Shown: positions 35,686 to 45,361 of the stretch, in pieces
How positions within the stretch are numbered: position 1 is the first letter of the stretch
Layout: the number at the start of each line of letters is the position of its first letter
Origin: Podarcis raffonei
Lineage: Eukaryota; Chordata; Lepidosauria; Squamata; Lacertidae
DNA length: 64,000 nucleotides
Reading direction: 5' to 3'
NCBI RefSeq assembly: GCF_027172205.1
Contig: NC_070614.1
Coordinates: 43,267,001-43,331,000 of the forward strand
Notes under the pieces: model-generated
Databases searched by the model: none
What the model was told of the DNA's origin: nothing
Seen by the model: only the letters and a program-made list of their open reading frames with translations
Program-made: the position numbers and the translations under genes

Positions 35686-38585
35686 TTTTTTTTTTTTAAG
35701 ATATTTATTAAGATTTTACAAAAACATAAGTAAAAAAAAGTCACATAAAAAGAAAAAGATACAAAAAAGACATAGAAAAATACATAGAAAAGAAAGAAGA
35801 AAAATAAAAATACAAAATACAAAAAGCAAATAGGTAAAAAAATTTAAAAGCAAATCCGTTTTTAGTAACTTTAAACTCATTAGCTTGTTTCCTTGGCCTC
35901 CTCACACCTCCCCTTTTTGTATTCCCATTTATATAATTAAATCAGCAAATCCTTACCCTCTTTCGTTTATCTTAACTCCGTATCTTAACATAACACCGTA
36001 TCTTAACTCTATATTTTCATCCATTTATCAATTCATTTTTGCATATTCTTATTAACTTTGTTGCTAATGCCACTTATTTTCAATCTAACATCATTTTAAC
36101 ATTCATTAATTTTACAGTGTTTCTGAAGATAGTCTTTAAATTTCTTCCAATCTTCTTCCACCAACTCTTCTCCCAGGTCTCGGATTCTGCCAGTCATTTC
36201 CGCCAATTCCATATACTCCATCACCTTCATCTGCCACTCTTCCAGGGTGGGTAACTCTTGTGTCTTCCAATACTTTGCAATAAGTATTCTTGCTGCTGTT
36301 GTTGCATACATAAAGAAAGTTCTATCCTTCTTTAACACCAATTGGCCGACTATGCCCAGGAGAAAGGCCTCTGGTTTCTTCAGGAAGGTATATTTAAATA
36401 CCTTTTTCATTTCATTATATATCTTCTCCCAGAAAGCCTTAATCTTTGGGCACGTCCACCAAAGGTGAAAGAATGTACCTTCATTTTCTTTACATTTCCA
36501 ACATTTATTATCGGGCAAATGATATATTTTTGCAAGCTTGACTGGTGTCATGTACCACCTGTAAATCATTTTCATAATATTGTCTCTTAAGGCATTACAT
36601 GCCGTAAATTTCATACCGGTGGTCCACAACTGTTCCCAGTCAGCAAACATAATGTTATGACCAATATCTTGTGCCCATTTGATCATAGTAGATTTGACCG
36701 TTTCATCCTGTGTATTCCATTTTAACAGCAAGTTATACATTCTTGAAAGTATCTTAGTTTTGGGATCTAACAGTTCTGTTTCCAATTTTGATTTTTCCAC
36801 CTGGAAGCCAATTTTTTTATCCAAATTATAGGCCTCTCTTATTTGATAATAATGAAGCCAGTCTCGCACTTTGTCTTTTAGTTTCTCAAAACTCTGCAAT
36901 TTCAATTTGTCTCCTTCTTGTTCCAATATTTCCCAATATTTCGGCCATTTGGCCTCCATATTGAGCTTTTTCTGAGCCTTTGCTTCCATCGGTGACAACC
37001 ACCTTGGGGTTTTATTTTCCAATAAGTCTTTGTATCTTATCCAGACATTGAACAATGCTTTCCTGACAATATGGTTTTTAAATGCTTTATGTGCCTTAAC
37101 CTTGTCGTACCACAAATATGCATGCCACCCAAAAACATTATTAAAACCTTCCAAATCCAAAATGTCTGTGTTCTCAAGAAGCAGCCAGTCTTTCAACCAG
37201 CAGAATGCTGCTGATTCATAGTAAAGTTTAAGGTCTGGCAGGGCAAATCCGCCTCTTTCCTTTGCATCAGTTAATATTTTAAATTTTATTCTGGGCTTCT
37301 TGCCCTGCCAGACAAATCTAGAAATATCTCTCTGCCACTTCTTGAAACAGTCCAACTTGTCCAAAATTTGCAATGATTCAAACAGAAATAACATTTTTGG
37401 CAATACATTCATCTTTACAGCTGCAATTCGACCCAACAAGGAAAGCTTCAAATTTGACCATATTTCTAAGTCTTTTTTCACTTCTGTCCAACATTTCTCA
37501 TAATTATCTTTAAATAAATTTAAGTTCTTAGCAGTCATATTAACCCCCAAATATTTTACTTTCTTAACTAATGTTAAACCTGTCTCCTTCTGAAACCTCT
37601 CTTTCTCAATCGGTGTTAAATTTTTCTCAAGAACTTTAGTTTTTGACTTATTCAACTTAAATCCTGCCACATGACCAAATTCTTGAATCAGTTCTAATAC
37701 TCTTTTCGTACTAGATTCTGGCTCCTGTAACGTCAAAACTAGGTCATCTGCAAAAGCTTTCAGTTTATATTGTTTGGCTCCGACCTGAATGCCTTTAATT
37801 AGACGGTCCCTTCTAATCATATTCAGCAAAACCTCCAGAACCGAAATAAAAAGCAGTGGGGAAATTGGGCAGCCTTGTCGTGTCCCTTTCTCTATCTTAA
37901 ATTCCTCTGTCATCACATTATTAACTATTAACTTAGCCTTTTGTTCTGAGTAAATTGCACTTATACCATTTTCAAACCCTTGGCCCACCCCCATTCCCTG
38001 AAGATTCTTCTTCATAAAATTCCAAGAAATATTATCAAAAGCTTTTTCCGCATCTATAAAAATTAAAACTGCTTTGGTATTGATATTCACTTGCAGCTTC
38101 TCCAAAATGTTAATTATATTCCTCGTATTGTCAGACAAATGTCTACCTGGGAGAAAGCCGGCTTGATCTTTATGTATCTCTTCAACTAATACCTTTTTTA
38201 ATCTATTAGCCAAGATATCAGCAAAAATTTTGTAATCCACATTAAGCAGGGATATGGGGCGGTAGTTCTTAAGTTGTGTCTTTTCAGACTCAGTTTTCGG
38301 TATAAGTATAATGTAAGCTTCCTTCCACGACTCTGGCGCCTTTTTCCCCTCCAAAATTTCATTACAGACCTCCTTTAGTGGCTGAATTAACCAGTCTTTC
38401 AAAGATCTATAGTATTTGGAGGTTAAACCATCCGGCCCTGGAGATTTACCCAACTGCATGTTCTGAATGGCACCTTCAACCTCCTGTTCTGTAATTTTGT
38501 AATTCAGCATTATCTTATTTTCTTGAGAGATTTTTTTGTAATCCATTTGTTCTTAAAAATTGGTCTAAGTCAGTCTCTTTCTGTG
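35686..38585 (-). mobile_element. L1 LINE, 5'-truncated
   Basis: The insertion is flanked by a 10-base target duplication, gcctgtttct (35676-35685 and 38586-38595), and has a T run at its left edge, the poly(A) tail of a minus-strand L1. It contains the reverse-transcriptase and C-terminal parts of ORF2 and a 3' UTR of about 400 bases. The endonuclease domain and ORF1 are absent through 5' truncation. It sits inside a DIRS-like fossil. The long open frame indicates a fairly young insertion. Confidence 0.93.
36096..38546 (-). CDS. L1 ORF2 fragment (reverse transcriptase)
   Basis: An 816-residue open frame. Reverse-transcriptase motifs in order: KSPGPDGLTSKYY, NYRPISLLNVDYKIFADILANR (split here), DQAGFLPGRH, FIDAEKAFD, GTRQGCPISPLLF, the catalytic FADD and KVKYLGVNM. 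Near the C-terminus is the L1-type zinc knuckle CWKCKENEGTFFHLWWTC. The ATG at 38546 is not the native start: the element's frame continues upstream (ETDLDQFL) but is offset by one base at an A run near 38535. The protein lacks the N-terminal endonuclease, so it could not retrotranspose. Not a host gene. Confidence 0.93.
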   Translation of the reverse strand: MDYKKISQENKIMLNYKITEQEVEGAIQNMQLGKSPGPDGLTSKYYRSLKDWLIQPLKEVCNEILEGKKAPESWKEAYIILIPKTESEKTQLKNYRPISLLNVDYKIFADILANRLKKVLVEEIHKDQAGFLPGRHLSDNTRNIINILEKLQVNINTKAVLIFIDAEKAFDNISWNFMKKNLQGMGVGQGFENGISAIYSEQKAKLIVNNVMTEEFKIEKGTRQGCPISPLLFISVLEVLLNMIRRDRLIKGIQVGAKQYKLKAFADDLVLTLQEPESSTKRVLELIQEFGHVAGFKLNKSKTKVLEKNLTPIEKERFQKETGLTLVKKVKYLGVNMTAKNLNLFKDNYEKCWTEVKKDLEIWSNLKLSLLGRIAAVKMNVLPKMLFLFESLQILDKLDCFKKWQRDISRFVWQGKKPRIKFKILTDAKERGGFALPDLKLYYESAAFCWLKDWLLLENTDILDLEGFNNVFGWHAYLWYDKVKAHKAFKNHIVRKALFNVWIRYKDLLENKTPRWLSPMEAKAQKKLNMEAKWPKYWEILEQEGDKLKLQSFEKLKDKVRDWLHYYQIREAYNLDKKIGFQVEKSKLETELLDPKTKILSRMYNLLLKWNTQDETVKSTMIKWAQDIGHNIMFADWEQLWTTGMKFTACNALRDNIMKMIYRWYMTPVKLAKIYHLPDNKCWKCKENEGTFFHLWWTCPKIKAFWEKIYNEMKKVFKYTFLKKPEAFLLGIVGQLVLKKDRTFFMYATTAARILIAKYWKTQELPTLEEWQMKVMEYMELAEMTGRIRDLGEELVEEDWKKFKDYLQKHCKINEC

Positions 38586-40223
38586 GCCTGTTTCTAGAAA
38601 AAAAACACCACCACCCCATCAAGAGCCGTTGCACTTCGCATCTGGGAAAACCATTCCCGAAATTCCAGGGTTTGTTTCTGGTGGACAATAAAGCGGTGAT
38701 GGAGCGGTTCCGTGAACTGGCACCCAAGGCAGCACAGACACCAGACGCCTTGCCCTTTGACTTTTGTTGCAGGTGTGCCCGGCATAGAAGTCTGGGTTGT
38801 GGGGCATAGCATCTCTCACTGGGCCATGATCCTCATTGCCTCGCATATGTGGGGACCTAAGCTTGACATACACCCTAAGGTCCACATACATTGGATGGGA
38901 CAACGATGCAAGTGTTGGGGTGCGCTGGTGCCCATGCTGCGCAGATCTGCAAAGGTGGACCTAGATAGCGTATGCTCTATGCTTGGCAATGACCATCCTA
39001 TGGTTTGAACTCCTCCCGCACCAGTGCTGGAGAGGGGCCACTAAAGTTTTACAGTGCAAAGAATTTAAAGGGTGATGCATGACACGAGGCACCAAATCGA
39101 CGGTGTCTTCATTCAAGTGGCAATTCTGAGCTGTTTTTCGGTGGATGGAGTACATTTGACCCCCAATTGCAACAGACTTTGTTTGAGCAATGTGTGCCAG
39201 ACCCTCAGGGATTGGTGAGTGGCAGGGTCTAGTCCTTCTTAGTAGGAGAGGGTGTTCAGCTGTAGGTATCTTGGTGGGGAGACCCCAGTTGGGGTCTCGG
39301 GTGGCGGTTTTAGGCCTTGATTGGTATTCTATAGTCTATCTGTGAGTCAGGGGCAGCATATTGATGCACCCCCATGCAGCGGCGTTTGCAGGGCCCATTA
39401 AAGGGTGGGAGGATGGTGGGAGTCACTGGCCCTAGAGCAGTGGTATATAGGTCAAACTCCCGGCTTTGGCAAAGTGGGAGGGCATGCTGCATTAGTTAAT
39501 GCTTTACAGTCCCCTCCCACAACCTGACAGCCCTGCACATCCTCAGCCCCTGTTGGGTATGAGAGGGGAAACTTCCAAGGCCTAAGCCAAGGTTCCTACA
39601 CCTGAATTCAATAAAGTTGTGGTCATAATTTCAAGAGGCCAGTGCTATGATAAACATGTTCCTTTCCTCCCTCTCTTGGGACCAAAGGATTCTTTATTAT
39701 TGTTAGGCAAAACGACATGCAACTAAGAGGAAATGAAAACTTCTGTTAAGAAAGACACACAAGTGACTATCTTCCCTTTAATTATGAAAATAACTGTAAT
39801 TAATGTTCCCGCTGATCAAAGCACCTCATGGATTTGCACAGTACACTTTTGAAGCTAATGAGAAAGTCTGTGAAAGGTACTATAATGGAGACTTTAAAAG
39901 ACTGGTGCCCTTGGACTGTTTGGGATTACAGCACCTGCAGCCAGCTTTGAATGCTGTGAATTGTAGTCAAAAACATCTGAAGGACACAAGGTTGGAGAAA
40001 CCTGATAAAAAAAATATATCACCTCCAGCCATCATAGCTAGACTTGGGAATCAGAAACCAGCAAGGATCCATCAGTGTCATCACCTTTTTCTTTCCAGTT
40101 TTCACAGTCTGCATTTCAGACATATGAGCAGACTAAAAGGCCAATTAGGTCAGACTACTTCAGTCACAAAAGCTGTAATACTCATAGGGGCATCTTAGTG
40201 TATAGGGAAAAATTGTACCAAGG

Positions 40224-43200
40224 ATGGTGGGATTATCGGTCTTGCTACTGATTCTACTTCCTAATGCTATATGCAAACCTCCCATTGTTAAATGCCATGT
40301 CCATGATCCTCACACTCCACTTCATCAGTATCATCAGGAAGGAGACCTCATCATTGGTGGCATAGCCTCTCACAGCATCATCGTCTCCAGTTCAATAGCC
40401 TTCACCGAAAAACCCCTACCAACATTGCTTGAAGAGCTAAAGTAAGAACTGGATAATTTCTCTTCTGTATTTTGATTCCTTCTTTGGACCCTGGAGAGAT
40501 CAGTTTTAGAGGAGTGGTAGTTAAACTGTGGCCCTGCAGTGGTTGTTGGACTCTATCAGTTCCATCAATAATAATGTACATAGTAGTACAACAACATCAG
40601 GTGGGCCACAGTTCTCCACCATTGTCCTAGAGGCAGAACTACTGTTTGGATGGAAGGAGATGTGTTGTAAGAGAAATGTGGTCAGGAGGCTCTCCACTAT
40701 TTTCCCCCACTGAATTAAACATTCAGGTATGATATGAAGACATGTAATATTGTTGTGGAAATAATTGCATCAGTTTTGCTTCAGGGCCTCGAGAGAATGA
40801 AATAAGGGAAGGACTTCTATACAGATTATGAAACCAGAATTAAAAATATAGATCAGGGACATTTAAAAGTCTGCACTCCCCTCCCATAGAATTGTCCCCT
40901 ACATCCCCTTTCTACCATTGTAGGCAAGGAGGAGGATCACTTGTAGTGATATCTGTTCAAGAGTTTCCTGCCCTGCAAAAAAATGAAGGAAATAATAAAG
41001 AATACTAATCAGGATGACGTAGAACTGAGTTGTGATAAATTTACAAAGTGTTACATGCCCTTCTGATAGAAAATGAAAATCTCTTTTTAGAGTGGTGCCA
41101 AAGAATTACCAGCACATCCTGGCCTTGCAATTTGCAGTGAAGGAGATCAACAAAAACCCTCAGCTCTTACCCAATGTCACTTTAGGCTTCCGCATCTATG
41201 ACAGCTATTTCAATGCCAAATGGACCTCTCATGCCACAATGTTACTCATATCCACACTGAAAACATTTGTCCCCAACTACATCTGTGACATCAAGAAAAA
41301 CTTGATAGCCATCATTGGGGGACTGGACTCCCAAACTTCTCTTCATGTGGCAACAATCTTGGATATCTATAAGGTTCCACAGGTGAGATATGTATCTCTC
41401 TGTCAAGTTATGGGAATTTAACACATCCAGATAGATTTGGATAAACCAATGTGCACATTTCAAATAATCAGGTAGGCCATGCTAATGGCAGATCCAAGCT
41501 AAGAAATAAAGTCTTGATAACACATAAGTTATTGCTTCAGATGTCCCTGATATATGATGACAGCTAACTGGCAGGTAAGTGTCGCTTGGCTTAGCAAAAA
41601 TAGCATGCACAGGTGAAATGGTGAGGATTGGAAGGCCCAATTTATAATTGCCCCAGTGGTGCTCATAATACACAAGTCTAATATATTACTGTTGCTTCTG
41701 TCTCTTTCTCCTACTATCACAACTATGTTTAGCTGATATATGGCCCTGCTCCAGTGATGAATGATAAAACTCCAGGCCTTTTCTTCTACCAGATGACGCC
41801 CAAGGAAGACCACCAGTATAAGGGGATCCTGTCTTTGCTTCTGCATTTTAAGTGGATATGGATTGGGATCCTTACTTTCTATGATGAGAATGCAGAAAGA
41901 TTTGTGCAAACTGTGGTCCCACTTTATTCCCAGAATGGCATTTGTTTTGCCTTCATAGAAAGAAGTCACAAATTTACTTACGTCTCTGAAATTGACGATA
42001 TGTTCAAACTGGGTGCAAAAATACATGACAAAATAAATGATAGCAAAGCCAATGTAGTCTTGTTTTATGGAGAATCATATGCTGTGGCCTTTTTTAGATG
42101 GTTGCCTTACCTATCAGAATTGAAACAAAGTTCAAATAAGCCAAAAGGTAAAGTGTGGATCATGACAGTCCAGGTAGAGCTCACTTCTTTTGTCTATCAA
42201 CAGACTTGGGATACAGAAATACTCCATGGGGTTCTCTCATTCACAACTCACTCAAATGACCCACCAGGATTTCATCAATTTGTCCAGAGCAAAACCCCTA
42301 CCAGTCCGAAAGGAGATGGCTTCATCTTGGACTTCTGGCAACAGGCATTTGGCTGTGTATTTCCAAATCGAGTGGTTGGCAGTGTGAAGGGAGATATTTG
42401 CACTGGGCAAGAGAAGCTGGAGAATCTTCCTGGTCCTTTCTTTGAAATGAGCATGACCAGCCACAGCTACAACATCTACAATGCTGTCTATGCTGTGGCC
42501 CATGCTTTACATGCCATGTCTACACCCCGAGTCAAACACAGACCAGTAATGATCAGGGGAGGAATGAAATTTCAGAATCAATATCTGTGTCAGGTAATGG
42601 GCTGAACACCCTTCCTGAAAGAGGTTCAAAACATGTTCTGTTTCCTTTTCTATCTACCACTTTGGTAATTGTCACTTTGCTATGTAACCACTGCAGGAGT
42701 CACCAATGTGGGTGCAGCAATGCCCTTGAAATCTTCCCCAGCTGCCCAAAGCCACTTCCTCAATTCACTGCCCTTTGGCCATGAGATAGTTGCTTTATGT
42801 CTCTTGAAATGCAAATAGAGCTACTAGACTTCCCTGCCTATTGACATCAGACAGACAACTTCACTGTATTCATTTAGGCACCTGCTTAAAACTTTTTTGT
42901 TTAGGCAAGTCTACCCAGAGACATGGGTCTTGATGGATTTTAATCTCTTTTCATTTTACTGCTAATTTTAATTGTTTTAAATCTTTTAAATTTCTTCTTT
43001 TATGCTGCTTGAACTTAAAGTAGCAATACTGAAAGAGAACAAAAGAAAATGAATTCTATCCAAGCATGATATAGCCAACTTCTAGACTTTGCTTTCATCA
43101 CCATTCCTTCCTCAACCTGTTTCTTCAACTATTTACACCATAGCTGTCAACTTTTCCCTTTTCTTGCGAGGAATCGTATTTGGAATAAGGGAATTTCCCT

Positions 43201-45311
43201 TTAAAAAAGGGAAACGTTGACAGCTATGATTTACACCAACCTTTTAGACGAGCATGGGGCTGATTCCCCATTTACCTCTGAAGTTGGTGCATAAAAGGAG
43301 TAATATATCACATAGCATTGCGTATAGAGAAAATGATATATTTTAGATAACAAAACAAACAGAGCACCCACTTTCTGTTAATAAAGTTTTTATGGCTGTG
43401 TGGGCATTTGCTGCGGGAGATGTTAAGATGTTAAGAATCTGTAATTCAAAATGAACTTCCAAATGTAAGAAAATCTTTCTATATATATAAATAAAAATAT
43501 AAAAAGAAAACTGCTTTCCTTCAAGGAGTATATTTGGAAACCTGCCATGAAAGTGAACATCATGATTGTCCTTTGCTGAACTTTGCTGATTGTCCTTTGC
43601 CTTTTCTATACGTTCTCTTTCTTTTTCAATCCAGTTCCATCATTTTCTGAGACGTATCTCATTTAACAACAGCGCTGGGGATAAGATTTCCTTGGATCAG
43701 AATGGGGAGATACTAGCTGGATTTGATATTACCAATTGGATTCTTTTCTCAAACCAATCCTTTCAGAGAGTGAAGGTAGGAGGGGTGGATTCCCTGGCTC
43801 CTCCACAGCAAGCATTAACCATCAATGAAGGAGCCATAAAATGGCACCATTGGTTTAACCAGGTAGGATGTTACCATTAGCCATTTGTGACTTTGAAGAC
43901 TTGAACATAACATACAAAAATATTTTCATTGTACATTTTTCAGTCTTTATAAAATTGTATTATAGACGGCACAAGCTAAGAATTAATGTTATAAGCTGAA
44001 TTCATAGCCTGTATACTGGTTCTTGTTTAACTGAAAGTGACTATAAGGACTGAAAACTTGAAGATAGATTTTGGTGATATTGAATATATTGTTTTGAGCT
44101 CGGAGAATCATTCTGGATTAAACCCTGGTTCCCCTTGCAATCCTGAGATCCTGTATCCTTGAGGGGTGAAGGGAAGATTGTTGAAATAGTTCCTTTGTCA
44201 AGGTAATGGCTTTGACTGGCTAGTTAAGTCTTGTGGCTTGCAGTTATAAATACAGGGGTACCTCGGGTTACAGACACTTCAGGTTACAGGCGCTTCAGGT
44301 TACAGGCTCCGCTAACCCAGAAATTGTGGGACGCGGGTGGCACTGTGGGTAAAACCTAGGACTTGCCGATCACATGGTCGGCGGTTCGAATCCCCGCAGC
44401 GGGGTGAGCTCCCGTCGTTCGGTCCCAGCTCCTGCCCACCTAGCAGTTCGAAAGCACCCTGAAGTGCAAGTAGATAAATAGGTACCACTTTATAGAGGGA
44501 AGGTAAACGGCGTTTCCATGTGCTGCTCTGGTGCCAGTTTGCTGGAGCAGCTTCGTCACGCTGGCCACATGACCCGGAAGTGTCTGCGGACAGCGCTGGC
44601 TCCCGGCCTCTAGAGTGAGATGAGCGCACAACCCTAGAGTCTGTCAAGACTGGCCCGTACGGGCAGGGGTACGTTTACCTTTACCTAGCCCAGAAATAGT
44701 ACCTTGGGTTAAGAACTTTGCTTCAGGTTGAAAACAGAAATCGTGCAACAGCGCGCAGCGGCAGCAGGAGGCCCTATTAGTTAAAGTGGTGCTTCAGGTT
44801 AAGAACAGTTTCAGGTTAAGAACGGACCTCCAGAACGAATTCAGTTCTTAACCCGAGGTACCACTGTATTTCAGCCAAAAAAGTGTCCATGTTTCAATTT
44901 TCAGCACTTTCTAAACTGTGGCTCCTTTTACAAAATTACTATAAAGTTTTGACACATTTGTACATCTCACAAGGCAGATTACGCATGCTGTGCTTCAAGG
45001 ATTTAGAATAGCAGGTGTATAACTCTGAAGCTTAATTTGTATTAAGGGACACCACCACAACCCATTAATGTCACTGTGGAAGACGGGATCCTTACTATAG
45101 AGCATATTAAAAACTTTACTGTATAAACTGCAAAAAAACAATAATTTATTGGAGTTTCCACTATGAGTCAATGGGAGATGTCAGGAAATGTTTCAAAATG
45201 GAATTGAAACAGGCTAGTCAGTGAATTTCTGAAATGAATGTTGTTGTTCTTTTGCAAATTCCTTTTGAGGAATAGCTTAACTTCCCCTTTTAGCTTTTCT
45301 TTGAGTCCAGT

Positions 45312-45361
<50 letters not shown>

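Larger units (their letters stand above)
34888..39621 (+). mobile_element. DIRS-like retrotransposon fossil
   Basis: GC-richer, non-spacer sequence starting about 34888 and ending at AATAAAGTTGTGGTC. One translated part contains VWVVGHSISHWA, which resembles the SGNH-hydrolase-like segment of vertebrate DIRS (tyrosine-recombinase) retrotransposons; an upstream part has a Cys/His-rich stretch that could belong to a gag-like protein. No reverse transcriptase or recombinase is visible, so it is a deleted, broken copy. A 2.9-kb L1 is inserted within it. It is absent from the other spacers. Confidence 0.5.
31613..40223. other. V2R-3/V2R-4 spacer
   Basis: The longest spacer, without a host gene. 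In order: conserved 3' flank (31613-32254), an LTR/DIRS-like fossil (32255-32945), more spacer (32946-34180), a relic V2R tail cut by a solo LTR, part of the shared old LTR fossil, a DIRS-like fossil with an L1 inside, and the conserved 5' flank (about 39622-40223). About 500 bases of ancestral spacer are missing where the DIRS-like fossil sits. Confidence 0.6.

Noticed and set aside
35594-35833. Small frames rich in Lys, Phe or Tyr around 35550-35833
   Set aside because: They come from the A/T-rich L1 3' UTR and poly(T) tract.
36096-38546. The longest open frame in the window as a host gene
   Set aside because: It has L1 reverse-transcriptase motifs, a poly(A) tail and target duplications; it is a LINE.
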